Below are positions 7,238 to 15,241 of a stretch of 39,701 nt of DNA, in pieces. The notes under the pieces are model-generated. The model was given only the letters and a program-made list of their open reading frames with translations. It had not been told where the DNA came from and did not search any database. The stretch is from Acidobacteria bacterium 13_2_20CM_57_17 (GTDB lineage Bacteria > Acidobacteriota > Terriglobia > Acidiferrales > UBA7541): assembly GCA_001914785.1 (NCBI GenBank), contig MNDE01000176.1:1-39701 (forward strand). The letters are read 5' to 3'. The position numbers and the translations under genes were made by a program. The number at the start of each line of letters is the position of its first letter. Within the stretch, counting starts at the first letter, position 1.

Positions 7238-7770
7238 AACCTCTGTACAGAGAAATCTGTGTAAAGAAGCTTGTAGCGGCCGCCCGCAACGCTAGATTCG
7301 ATGACCTTTCCCTGCACTCTTGGGATTGCCCATCATAAAGCCGCAATGGATCCATGTACAGCGTGGTCTCAGCATACCAGGATGCTGCTTCCACCAGTCG
7401 CGTGACTTAGTGTCACTTTGGAATTGTGAGTCAGAACGTCAGCCCTATACCTTCTGCGAACAATATGCGGAAGCGGTCGCCAACAATCATGGCGGGATTA
7501 TTCCACTGGGGCATCTGCAAAGCAAGTAGCCATGCGTAGGGTCCGATCCTCTGGGCTGGTCCGACGGCTAGATTAAGAGCGAGCCTTTGGTCGTCAACAT
7601 AGAAGAGCGGCTCTTGCGAATTTGGGTTTGGCGGGGTAGCCGCGAGAGGCAGTGATTAGTGGTTAGTTTCGGAGGACAAGGCGGAGGCAAGATTGCGACG
7701 CCCCGACGCGGTCGGGATAAATTCCGGTCGGCGCTAGGACGGACGGACAAGAGGCGGACAGAGGGACGAT
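7238..7770. other. Intergenic stretch without a supported gene
   Basis: No reading frame here shows a recognisable family. It contains a short palindrome just after the previous gene and, near the right end, a hairpin CCCGAC-GCG-GTCGGG (7702-7716) that opens the repeat block continuing to about 7992. Confidence 0.5.
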
Positions 7771-7992
7771 GTTCCGGCTGCTGCCCGGAATCTCCGATAT
7801 CGTGCCCTTACAAAGGGAAAAACGAAGAGGACAGCCAGGAATGGCTGTCACACTAAAACCTACGTGGGGTCACGGCACGAAGTTCCGGCTGCTGCCCGGA
7901 ATCTCCGATATCGCGCCCCTACAAAGGGAAAAACGAAGAGGACAGCCAAGAATGGCTGTCCTACTAAAACCTACCTGGGATCACGGGCGGAA
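7771..7992. repeat. Two tandem 111-bp repeats, each with an inner hairpin
   Basis: Units 7771-7881 and 7882-7992 are about 90% identical. Each contains an inverted repeat: GACAGCCA-GGAA-TGGCTGTC (7830-7849) and GGACAGCCA-AGAA-TGGCTGTCC (7940-7961). Differences between the units fall mostly outside the paired arms, so the hairpin looks kept. The period is 37 codons, which keeps a frame open, but I do not regard that frame as a gene. It resembles dispersed intergenic hairpin (REP-like) elements. Confidence 0.8.
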
Positions 7993-8049
7993 GCCAAACG
8001 GCTGTAACAAATTGGCGGGTGGGGCGTATTATCTGGCAGGGGGTGGACC

Positions 8050-8724
8050 ATGTATTGCGACCGATGCGGGAACCAGCTCACCCTTGGAGGACAATACTGC
8101 ACGAAGTGTGGGAAGGCGATATTGCCGGGCGGCGCGGCGACATCCGCAGCGACGACGGGGCAAAGTGCTGGCTCTACAGGAGCTTACGCGGGGTCTACAG
8201 GAACTTATGCGGCGCCTTCAGGAGCTTATGGGGAGAGGGCCGGCATGGCGGCCGGGGCGCCGGCTCGGGCAGCGAGCGCGTCCGATGGGCGCGTGCGGCG
8301 CAACATCCACCGGCTGGCGACGCTCTGGATGATCAACGGAATTCTCCGGCTGGCGTGGGTCGGCTGGATGACAATCTTCGGCAGGATGTTTGTCCCATTC
8401 CTCAGGGGTCCATGGGTCTGGCCGCTTGGAGGCCGATGGGGAGTGGACTTTCCTTTTCCGGGTGCTTTCTTCTCGCTGGGAATTGTGCTGGCGCTCTTTG
8501 GAGTACTGCACCTGGTTCTGGCGTGGGGACTGTTCGAGCGCGAGCCGTGGGCGCGGTTCCTGGGGCTGGCTCTCGGGTTCCTGGCGCTGCTGCGTTTTCC
8601 GCTGGGCACCGCGCTGGGGATTTATACGCTGTGGGTGCTGCTGCCGGAAACTTCCGGCGGCGAGTACGAGCGGCTGGCGCAAAACGGCGGGCACATGAAT
8701 TCCGCGGCGGCTTCGTCGCATTAA
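8050..8724 (+). CDS. Membrane protein with N-terminal zinc ribbon
   Basis: A 224-residue protein beginning with a zinc ribbon (CDRCGNQL ... YCTKCGK, two CxxC pairs, residues 3-21). A Gly/Ala/Ser/Tyr-rich linker made of three 7-residue repeats follows. From about residue 88 to 205 there are about four hydrophobic segments (IHRLATLWMINGILRLAWVG; FFSLGIVLALFGVLHLVLAW; FLGLALGFLALLRF; ALGIYTLWVLL). Zinc-ribbon plus multi-helix membrane proteins of this sort are common in Acidobacteriota, with no known function. The ATG at 8050 begins the ribbon directly. It sits alone between two repeat-rich intergenic regions. Confidence 0.8.
   Translation: MYCDRCGNQLTLGGQYCTKCGKAILPGGAATSAATTGQSAGSTGAYAGSTGTYAAPSGAYGERAGMAAGAPARAASASDGRVRRNIHRLATLWMINGILRLAWVGWMTIFGRMFVPFLRGPWVWPLGGRWGVDFPFPGAFFSLGIVLALFGVLHLVLAWGLFEREPWARFLGLALGFLALLRFPLGTALGIYTLWVLLPETSGGEYERLAQNGGHMNSAAASSH
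8170..8232 (+). repeat. Three 21-bp in-frame repeats in the linker
   Basis: Units at 8170, 8191 and 8212 encode GSTGAYA, GSTGTYA and APSGAYG within the zinc-ribbon membrane protein. The linker therefore grows or shrinks by whole 7-residue steps. Confidence 0.8.
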
Positions 8725-8734
8725 GACAGGAGCC

Positions 8735-8767
8735 AGAAATTAGAAATTAGAAACTAGAAACTAGAAG
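8735..8767. repeat. 7-bp microsatellite
   Basis: AGAAATT occurs twice, then AGAAACT twice, then a partial AGAAG. It lies 10 bp after the stop of the zinc-ribbon membrane protein. Confidence 0.85.
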
Positions 8768-8789
8768 AGCAGAAAATCGAAAGGAGGAC

Positions 8790-8898
8790 GGCGACCTGAA
8801 GGTCGCCGCTACGTGAGCACAGAGAAGAGAGATTCATCGCGCAAAAGACGCGCGATGGGGCGGGCCGTCCTCACCGCGCGGGCCGACGAATTCGTCGG
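8790..8898. repeat. Cluster of three inverted repeats
   Basis: Three separate perfect inverted repeats follow each other: GGCGACCT-GA-AGGTCGCC (8790-8807), CATCGCGC-7 nt-GCGCGATG (8835-8857) and the 16-bp palindrome CCGACGAATTCGTCGG (8883-8898). The first is a type I associate with dispersed repeats in Acidobacteriota intergenic DNA. Coding appears unlikely here. It may end transcripts from both sides, since genes converge on this region. Confidence 0.6.
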
Positions 8899-8983
8899 AA
8901 CAAATGCGCAAGAAAAGTCGGCTCGCTTCGCTCGGTCCCGTAAAACCATCCGGGATGCAAACAGCGCAAATGACAGTGAGTGG

Positions 8984-9214
8984 TTAGCCGACTCTGCGAG
9001 CGGATTTTTCGAGGAGTTCGTGGATGAGGGTTTGGTAGGGTTTGGATTGCTTGGCGGCCATGCGGCGGAGCTGGCGCAGCAGTTGCGGGGCGATGCGAAT
9101 GGCGATGAGCTGTTTTGCGTTTCCCGAAACAGGGCGGCCGACTCTGCGGGCGCGGCGCAATTCGGCATCAGTCGATTCCGGGATGTCGGAGAGGTCAAGC
9201 TTGCTATCCGGCAT
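8984..9214 (-). CDS. brnA: BrnA-type antitoxin
   Basis: A 76-residue protein with the BrnA signature: LDLSDIPESTDAELRRARRV, GRP, then LIAIRIAPQLLRQLRRMA and YQTLIHELLE. BrnA is a ribbon-helix-helix DNA-binding protein that neutralises the BrnT ribonuclease toxin and represses the operon. I chose the ATG at 9214, which overlaps the end of the brnT reading by 11 bases and puts the SDIPE motif at residues 8-12; a longer reading to 9271 just translates the end of brnT in another frame. The antitoxin looks intact although the toxin frame is broken. Confidence 0.88.
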   Translation of the reverse strand: MPDSKLDLSDIPESTDAELRRARRVGRPVSGNAKQLIAIRIAPQLLRQLRRMAAKQSKPYQTLIHELLEKSARRVG

Positions 9215-9486
9215 GGGCCTGGCGCTCTTTGCGGGTCGCCTGGCGCGCGCTGATGATGCGAATGATTTCATTGTAATCTTTCAGCCTCCTAGGCGTGTAA
9301 ACGACGATCAGAATCCGGCCAGCGAACGAGGCTCCCAAACGCTTGGAGCGAAACTCAGCGTCGGAGTGCTCGGGATCGTCCCAGTCGAGGGCTTCGGGGT
9401 CGGCGAAAACAGTGGCCGCCTTCCTCGAAGGACACGCCGTGTTTCTTCAGGTTGCTCAGGGCTTTCCGGGCGTCCCAAGAGAACAC
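9204..9486 (-). pseudogene. brnT: BrnT-type toxin, frameshifted
   Basis: From the GTG at 9486 the frame reads VFSWDARKALSNLKKHGVSF, the standard BrnT N-terminus, then EE, and then loses family similarity. Dropping one G from the run of minus-strand bases at about 9414-9421 restores the rest: AATVFADPEALDWDDPEHSD, then FRSKRLGASFAGRILIVVYT, then RIISARQATRKERQAHAG and a TAG at 9204-9206. The gene is therefore full length but carries a single-base insertion. BrnT is a ribonuclease toxin of the RelE-like fold. The downstream antitoxin is intact. A sequencing error is possible, because the change lies in a GC-rich short run. Confidence 0.85.
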
Positions 9487-9532
9487 ATTACTGTATATAC
9501 GCTAATTCAGCGAGGAAATAAAGAAGAGGGTC

Positions 9533-10894
9533 TCAGATTTCTATTCGGTACATGGTGATGCCGCTCATGAGCTTGGGGAAAAAATCGGTGGACTTCTGGG
9601 GCATCACTTCGCCGGACGTCGCGATCTTCATCACTTGGTCGACGTCGCAGGGATTCAGCAAAAACGAAATTTGCGCGCGCCCACTGTCCACGGCGTCGAG
9701 CGCGGCGAGCGCTTCCCGCTCGTACGTCAAGTTGGCTTCCGCCGTCACCGCTTGCGGCGTGATGCCCAGCGCCGGCTCCAGGATTCCTTCGTGGAGCAGC
9801 ACCACGTCCAGTTCGCGTTGCAGCGGCGAAACGCTCGGCAGAAGCTGCGTCAGGTTGGCGCCCTCGCGCAGCGTCAGCACGTAGAACGCGCGCTTCGGCA
9901 AGCCCGAGGGATAAACGCCGATGGCGCGCTTCGCGCGCGCCTCCGTGAGCTTCGCGAGGAATTTCTTTTTTACCTCGGACCTCTCCGCGCTACCCGAGAA
10001 CGGAAATTCTTCCGCCGTGAACCACGGCTCCAAGTGCCGCCGCACGCCGCTCCAGGAAAAATCGTGGACGTTGGCCGCCAGGCGGTGCGTCGGCAAAATC
10101 GTCAGCCCTTCGCTCTTCGTGTTGATGAACGTCATCATCGCGCGCTCGTAAGGGGCCTCCGAATCGATTTTTCCGGCGTTTGCCCTGAGCCCCGAAGCGA
10201 CTCGGCGCTCGTTGCGATAATTCAGCGCCGTCTCGTAGCGATGATGCCCGTCGGCGATGACCAGCTTCCGGTCCTGCATCGCTTTCTGGATGGCGGCCAC
10301 GCGCTGGGGCTCCGCAATCACCCACAAGCGGTGCATCACGCCGTACTCGTCGCGCATTTCCGTCGCCGGCGCCGCGGCCGCTTCGGCTTCCGCGAGGATC
10401 GCGTCAACGCGTTTCTCGGCGTCCGAATACAACATGAAGAGTTGCCCCGTGTGCGTTTTGGTGTGCCGAAGAAGTTCCAGGCGGTCCGCCTTCGGCCCCG
10501 AGAGCGTGTGTTCGTGCCGGAAAACCACGCCCGCGGAATATTCCTCGAGCTTTCCCGCGCCGATGAAGCCGCGGCGCGTACGGCGTTCTTCGGTTCCCGG
10601 CACGGTGTATTCCTGCGTGTACGCATAAAAAGACGGCACCGCGTCCTGCACCACTGCCTGCTTGAGAATCCAATCCTCGATCGCGGCGGCCGCGCGCGTG
10701 TACACATTGTTTTGCGGCGTATCGCTGGGATATGCGCGCCCTTTTTCAACGGCGATCAAGTTGTGCGGATCGGCGGCGTAATATGTTTCCTGCATCGCCG
10801 GAGAAATTTTGTCGTAAGGCTGCGTCAAGACGCGGTCGAACGGCGCTTGCTTGGGGTTGTAGCGAAAAGCGCGAAAGGGATAAACCTGGGCCAT
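9533..10894 (-). CDS. DUF1015 family protein
   Basis: A 453-residue cytoplasmic protein that matches the DUF1015 family over its whole length. Typical blocks: YPFRAFRYN near the start, LTQPYDKISPAMQ, FIGAGKLEEYSAGVVFRHEH, ETHT-like KTHTGQLFMLYSD, VIADGHHRYETALNYRNE near residue 220, MTFINTKSEGLTILPTHRL and the C-terminal FLLNPCDVDQVMKIA. The ADGHHRY motif is the hallmark. The biochemical role of the family is not established to my knowledge. ATG start at 10894. It is divergent from the HAD phosphatase with a 156-bp gap. Confidence 0.9.
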   Translation of the reverse strand: MAQVYPFRAFRYNPKQAPFDRVLTQPYDKISPAMQETYYAADPHNLIAVEKGRAYPSDTPQNNVYTRAAAAIEDWILKQAVVQDAVPSFYAYTQEYTVPGTEERRTRRGFIGAGKLEEYSAGVVFRHEHTLSGPKADRLELLRHTKTHTGQLFMLYSDAEKRVDAILAEAEAAAAPATEMRDEYGVMHRLWVIAEPQRVAAIQKAMQDRKLVIADGHHRYETALNYRNERRVASGLRANAGKIDSEAPYERAMMTFINTKSEGLTILPTHRLAANVHDFSWSGVRRHLEPWFTAEEFPFSGSAERSEVKKKFLAKLTEARAKRAIGVYPSGLPKRAFYVLTLREGANLTQLLPSVSPLQRELDVVLLHEGILEPALGITPQAVTAEANLTYEREALAALDAVDSGRAQISFLLNPCDVDQVMKIATSGEVMPQKSTDFFPKLMSGITMYRIEI

Positions 10895-11050
10895 GAATTC
10901 TCCGGAATCGTCTTGTACTGCCAGCTGAATTGTTTATTTTACGCGAATACGCCGGAAATCCGAAAAGGGCGCGACGTTAATTTTCAGTTGGAATTTGGCG
11001 CGACATGCGTGACTGCCGAAAAAGCGCGCTCATATTACAATTATCTGCTT

Positions 11051-11719
11051 ATGGCTACGCCGAATTTTTCTTCCGTGCGCGCGCTGATTTTCGACCTAGA
11101 CGGCACGCTCATCGACTCCAAGCTCGACCTGATCCGTTCCGTAAACGCCATGCTCGCGGAAATGGGCCGCGAGCAACTGCACGAAGACACCATCTCCGGC
11201 TACATCGGCCACGGCGCGCCGCAACTGGTAGGCCAGGCATTAGGCAATAGCGCCACGGAAGCGGAACGCGAGCGAGCGCTGAAGTTTTTTCTCGCGTACT
11301 ATGAAAACCACAAAATGGATTCGACGTGCGCGTACCCGGGAGTTCCCGAAGCGCTAAAACGTCTTGCCGAGTTTCCGATGGCAATTTTGACAAACAAGCC
11401 GGTGCACATCAGCGTGCGGATTCTGGAAGCGCTCGGCCTCACGAAATATTTTCGCGCCGTCTACGGCGGCAACAGCTTTGAAACAAAAAAACCAGATCCG
11501 GTCGGCGCGAAAACGATTCTTCGCGAATTCGGCGCCGCCCCCGCCGAAGCCCTGCTGATCGGCGATTCCGAAGTGGACGTGCAAACCGCGCGCAACGCCG
11601 GCACGCTCGCTGCCACCGTGAATTATGGTTTCGGCGCGCACGACCGTGCCGCCCACCCCGCGGATATTTATCTCGACCGTCTCACCGATCTCGTCCCGCT
11701 TCTCGGGAACCATCCCTGA
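11051..11719 (+). CDS. HAD-family phosphatase, phosphoglycolate phosphatase-like
   Basis: A 222-residue HAD hydrolase of the Gph/PGPase type. Motif I is FDLDGTLIDS (Asp15 nucleophile, Asp17), motif II is ILTNK (Thr114), motif III is the Lys in ETKKPDP, and motif IV is LLIGDSEVDVQTA with paired acidic residues. The cap domain between about residues 22 and 85 is of the alpha-helical C1 type. The usual substrate in this subfamily is 2-phosphoglycolate, but related enzymes act on other phosphates, so the substrate is inferred. Start: ATG at 11051; the frame stays open far upstream across the antisense of the DUF1015 gene, which is an artefact. The 3' end overlaps the convergent HupE gene by 38 bp. 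Confidence 0.88.
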   Translation: MATPNFSSVRALIFDLDGTLIDSKLDLIRSVNAMLAEMGREQLHEDTISGYIGHGAPQLVGQALGNSATEAERERALKFFLAYYENHKMDSTCAYPGVPEALKRLAEFPMAILTNKPVHISVRILEALGLTKYFRAVYGGNSFETKKPDPVGAKTILREFGAAPAEALLIGDSEVDVQTARNAGTLAATVNYGFGAHDRAAHPADIYLDRLTDLVPLLGNHP

Positions 11720-13094
11720 GCGCCGATCTGGCGATGGCGCTTACGCCAATGTGAAATTTCCCTGCGAAGGCTTTCCAATCGAATCCTTGGGCGCGTTCCG
11801 CCAAACGCTGAAATGTTTTTTGCAAAAACCACATCACGCCTCCAAGCAGCAAAATCGCCATCAGCCATCGCGCAGCACCTGCCAATAAAGCGGCGGTGAG
11901 AGCGGGCCATTCGAAGCGGAACTGGGCAAGAACGTGTCCGCGGTCCAGCATCCAGTGCCAGCCGGTGTGAGCGACGATTGCGGACAAGATGATCGCGCCC
12001 ATGCGCTCCGCGACGGCATAGCGAAAAAGGAGCTGGAGTGCCGGGATCAGCAGAATGAGCACGAGAAGTTGGCCAAGCTCGACGCCGACGTTGAAGGAAA
12101 GAAGCGAAGTGAGCAAGTGGGAGCCGGCGAACTGCAACGATTGCCGCAGGGCGAACGAGAAGCCAAATCCATGTACGAGGCCGAAGCCGAAGGCCATCAT
12201 CCAGCGGCGCTGCAAGCTGCTGCCGCCAACGATGTTTTCGAGCGCCATATAAACGATGGAAACGGCAATGAACGTTTCAATCATCGGCGGAAACCAGAGG
12301 AAATTCGGCGCAAGATTATAGGCGGAAGCAATCAGCGTAATCGAATGCGCGATGGTGAACGCGGTGATGACGGGGATGAGCGCGCCGAGACGGCGAAACG
12401 GGATTACAAGACAAAGCAAAAACAGAAGATGGTCGGTGCCGTCGAGAATGTGGAAAAAACCCAGGTCGACAAATCGCAGAGCGGCCTGGTGCCAGCGCGG
12501 GTCGAGACGGACGAGACCGGGATCGCCGGTGAATTCGAATGCACGCACTTCTCCGCTGGCCGGCAGAAACCGAAGGACGGTTACGACGCGCAAACCCAGC
12601 CGCGCGAGCGCCGGATGAATGGAAAAACGGGATTGCTCCGATTGAATTGGGTATTCGAACAACACGTCTAGCATGGTCTGGTCCCAATAGACGCTTGTGC
12701 CGTTCGAAAGCGGCGGACCGGCGACGTGGGCAATCGCATCCTCATAAGAAACGAAAGAGCGATCGGATGGAAGCGAGATGCGAGTCGCGACGATTTGAGG
12801 TTTCGCAAGGCGAGTATCGTTTTCATAGACTTCGATGAAGTCGGCGATCCAGAGCGTCGCGGCGCCGGGGAGCACTTCGTTCACGCGCGCGAGGTCCAAA
12901 TAGCCGGGGCCGCGTTCGGGAAAATTGATATCACGCATGGCTTTGAGCGGAACGCGAACGAGGAGATGAAGCCGATCGCCTTGCGGTTTGACAAATGCCT
13001 GGACGACGACATCGTTGGGGATGTCGTGAGTAACCGCGCCACACGGAAAGAACAAATAGAGAGCGGCCAGAATCGCGACTAAGATGCGAGGCAT
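11682..13094 (-). CDS. HupE/UreJ-like membrane protein
   Basis: A 470-residue protein with a signal-like N-terminus (MPRILVAILAALYLFFPCGA), a periplasmic beta-rich domain of about 180 residues, and a C-terminal multi-helix HupE/UreJ_2 domain. The domain shows the family motifs FHILDGTDHLLFLLCLV, FTIAHSITLIAS, MAFGFGLVHGFGFSFAL and FNVGVELGQLLVL, rich in His/Asp residues able to bind metal. HupE and UreJ proteins are linked to nickel entry for hydrogenase or urease, but this longer subgroup often occurs without either enzyme and its substrate is unknown. It starts 11 bp after the cupin gene and is probably the last gene of an NHL-cupin-HupE operon. Confidence 0.85.
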   Translation of the reverse strand: MPRILVAILAALYLFFPCGAVTHDIPNDVVVQAFVKPQGDRLHLLVRVPLKAMRDINFPERGPGYLDLARVNEVLPGAATLWIADFIEVYENDTRLAKPQIVATRISLPSDRSFVSYEDAIAHVAGPPLSNGTSVYWDQTMLDVLFEYPIQSEQSRFSIHPALARLGLRVVTVLRFLPASGEVRAFEFTGDPGLVRLDPRWHQAALRFVDLGFFHILDGTDHLLFLLCLVIPFRRLGALIPVITAFTIAHSITLIASAYNLAPNFLWFPPMIETFIAVSIVYMALENIVGGSSLQRRWMMAFGFGLVHGFGFSFALRQSLQFAGSHLLTSLLSFNVGVELGQLLVLILLIPALQLLFRYAVAERMGAIILSAIVAHTGWHWMLDRGHVLAQFRFEWPALTAALLAGAARWLMAILLLGGVMWFLQKTFQRLAERAQGFDWKAFAGKFHIGVSAIARSALRDGSREAGRDR

Positions 13095-13105
13095 GCGAGT
13101 GCCGC

Positions 13106-13696
13106 CTACTTTGCGGTGTATCCCGCGGGCAATATTTTGTGAGGATCGATTCGCACGACAAGATAGACGATCTGATCGGTAGTAATTTCGCTGAACCAGT
13201 GCGGCGTGTTTGGCGGAATGATGACGACGTCGCCGGGAGCGATCTTGCGGCTCACACCGCCTTGAATGCCGGAGCCACCGGTGCTGGGGCCATTGAGCAC
13301 GGTCACGACGGGATTGTCGGCAGGGATCTCCCTTGGATTGTCCAGCGTCCCGCCCGTTACAAGGGTTCCGTTCCCTTCAATAACGTGGTAAACCTCGGTG
13401 ATCTGGGCGTGCTCGATGCCGCTGGGAGCGTCTTTGCCGGAAGTTTTAGCGCGATGGACGACGCCGATGCTGACGTTGTATTCGCCGTTGACATTGACGA
13501 CGCGAATGGCTTGATCACTGACGCGGTCGGCGGCTGTCTTTTGCACCAACGCTTGCACTTCCGCGCTGCTGATGTCCGTGGCGGTTCCACCTGGCAGGTG
13601 CAAAGCCGGACTGGGCGTTTGCCCTTGAAAAGTTTTCGGAATGGCAATGGCGATCACAAACGCAAACGCGAGAAAACTGAGCAACACTTTGCGCAT
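13106..13696 (-). CDS. Secreted cupin protein
   Basis: A 196-residue protein with a signal peptide (MRKVLLSFLAFAFVIAIAIP). One cupin barrel follows: motif 1 is in EHAQITEVYHVIEGNGTLVT and motif 2 in ISRKIAPGD-like SRKIAPGDVVIIPPNTPHWF. The His and Glu residues in these motifs normally hold one metal ion. Cupins of this secreted type lack a known substrate. It lies between the NHL gene (36 bp gap) and the HupE gene (11 bp gap), all on the minus strand, so the three are probably co-transcribed and act at or outside the inner membrane. Confidence 0.85.
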   Translation of the reverse strand: MRKVLLSFLAFAFVIAIAIPKTFQGQTPSPALHLPGGTATDISSAEVQALVQKTAADRVSDQAIRVVNVNGEYNVSIGVVHRAKTSGKDAPSGIEHAQITEVYHVIEGNGTLVTGGTLDNPREIPADNPVVTVLNGPSTGGSGIQGGVSRKIAPGDVVIIPPNTPHWFSEITTDQIVYLVVRIDPHKILPAGYTAK

Positions 13697-13732
13697 GACG
13701 CTCTCCTTCGGAAATAAGCTTGATTGGCCGGC

Positions 13733-14935
13733 TCACTTACTCGATTTCGGCCACAGAACGCCCTGATCTTTTTTCGTGACCGGAGCCATGCCTTTGTAGA
13801 CAAACTTCTGCACGCGTTGGCCGCGGTAGGTCTCGGTGGTGAAGAGATTGCCTCTCGAATCGGCAGCGATGCTGTGCACGGCATAGAACTGTCCGGGCTG
13901 GCGCCCGCCGTCGCCGAAGCTGGTCAGGACTTCCAGCGTATCGCGGAGCAGGACGTAAACTTTTTCATTCGAACCATCAGCCAGGAAAATGTAGGTCTGC
14001 TGAGGATCCTTGGAAAAGGCGATGTCCCAGACCGATCCGTCACCCAGAGTTTTTGTGGCGACAAAAGCTTCTTTGACGAAAGTGCCGTCCTTCTTGAACA
14101 CCTGGATGCGGTCGTTGGGGCGGTCGCAGACGTAGAGCAGGCCGTCATTCGAAAGCTCGGCGCAGTGCACCGGATTGCGGAACTGCTGAGCGGGCGGCGC
14201 ATCGGGATTGTACGGGCCGAGATTGGTGTCGTCGGGCTTTTTGCCGTAAGCACCCCAGTGGCGCTTATACTTTCCGGTTTCCGCATCGTAGACGATTACG
14301 CGGTGATTGCCATAACCGTCGGCGACATACAATTCATCGGAAGTCTTGTCGACGAACAATTTGGCGGGACCCTTCAAGTTTTCGGTGTCATTGCTGCCCT
14401 GGCTCTTGTTCGGATGGCCAATTTGCATGAGGAATTTGCCGCTCTGCGTGAATTTCAGGACCATGTTGTCGTGGTATCCCTTGGGATCGGGGCCGCGGCT
14501 GTTGCCGCCGATCCAGACGTTGCCTTTGTAATCCACGGTGATCCCGTGGTTCGAATCCGGCCAATCGTAGCCCGCTCCCGGACCGCCCCAGTGGCCGATG
14601 AGATTGCCTTCTTCGTCGAACTCGAGAACGGGCGGAGCCGCGACGCAGCACTCCGAGGCGGGTGGCTTTGCCGCTGCGTAAATTTCCATGGGTTCGAGAG
14701 AAGTGGTGCGATGAACAATCCAAATGTGGTCCTGGGAATCCACAGAGACGCCAACGGCCGAGCCGATGACCCAATGGTTCGGAAGCGGCTTTGGCCACAG
14801 AGGGTCCACTTCGAACTGTGGCGCTTCGACGCCGGCGGCAGCGACGGCGGCCCGCTTCTCTAGGACGACGGAAACGACGCCAAGCCCTGTGAGAAGAGAG
14901 AGAAAGGCCACAACCACAACAAATTTACGCTTCAT
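13733..14935 (-). CDS. Secreted NHL-repeat beta-propeller protein
   Basis: A 400-residue protein with an N-terminal membrane/signal segment (FVVVVAFLSLLTGLGVVSVV) followed by about five to six NHL-type blades: VSVDSQDHIWIVHR, GITVDYKGNVWIGGN, LFVDKTSDELYVADGYGNHR, CAELSNDGLLYVCDRPNDR and IAADSRGNLFTTETYRGQRV. It resembles peptidyl-alpha-hydroxyglycine lyase-like NHL proteins found in soil bacteria, including a conserved Cys-Cys in ASECCVAAPPVLEFD. No enzymatic activity is established. I prefer the ATG at 14935 over the GTG at 14947, as an AAGGAA site precedes it by five bases. It is first in the likely operon with the cupin and HupE genes. Confidence 0.85.
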   Translation of the reverse strand: MKRKFVVVVAFLSLLTGLGVVSVVLEKRAAVAAAGVEAPQFEVDPLWPKPLPNHWVIGSAVGVSVDSQDHIWIVHRTTSLEPMEIYAAAKPPASECCVAAPPVLEFDEEGNLIGHWGGPGAGYDWPDSNHGITVDYKGNVWIGGNSRGPDPKGYHDNMVLKFTQSGKFLMQIGHPNKSQGSNDTENLKGPAKLFVDKTSDELYVADGYGNHRVIVYDAETGKYKRHWGAYGKKPDDTNLGPYNPDAPPAQQFRNPVHCAELSNDGLLYVCDRPNDRIQVFKKDGTFVKEAFVATKTLGDGSVWDIAFSKDPQQTYIFLADGSNEKVYVLLRDTLEVLTSFGDGGRQPGQFYAVHSIAADSRGNLFTTETYRGQRVQKFVYKGMAPVTKKDQGVLWPKSSK

Positions 14936-15241
14936 GATTTCCTTCACTTTCCGGCACTGCCCTTCGCAGGTTCGCGGTTATTCCCCACGCGACCGGTTTT
15001 CAGACTTTGTCCTCGCTTACTGATCGAATTGCCTGATGGAGTTCGAAAACGGCGTGAATTCTACACCACTTGTGTTTCCGTGCGTGGATGAAAACGATTC
15101 TCGAGGACTCATCCGTGGACTGGAAACAAGAACGGTGGGTTAGGGGCATTCCCATCATGAGCCCATGTTGACTCGCTTTCGCAGCGCGGCCTACTATGAC
15201 CACTCGGGTGCATAAACCAAATCTTGGCGCACGGTGCTGAA
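14936..15241. other. Divergent intergenic region
   Basis: This separates the minus-strand NHL operon from the plus-strand desaturase-like gene and should hold both promoters. I see no clear -35/-10 pair, RNA gene or repeat in it. Confidence 0.4.

Noticed and set aside
7769..8332. A 187-codon frame including a protein-level tandem repeat
   Set aside because: The repeat comes from the 111-bp intergenic units; the frame then overlaps the zinc-ribbon membrane protein out of frame and has no family match.
8019..8750. A 243-codon frame overlapping the zinc-ribbon protein
   Set aside because: It is a shifted reading of the gene at 8050-8724, which has the CxxC pairs and membrane helices.
9635..11719. 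A 694-codon plus-strand frame
   Set aside because: Only the last 222 codons (from 11051) encode the HAD phosphatase; the rest is antisense to the DUF1015 gene.
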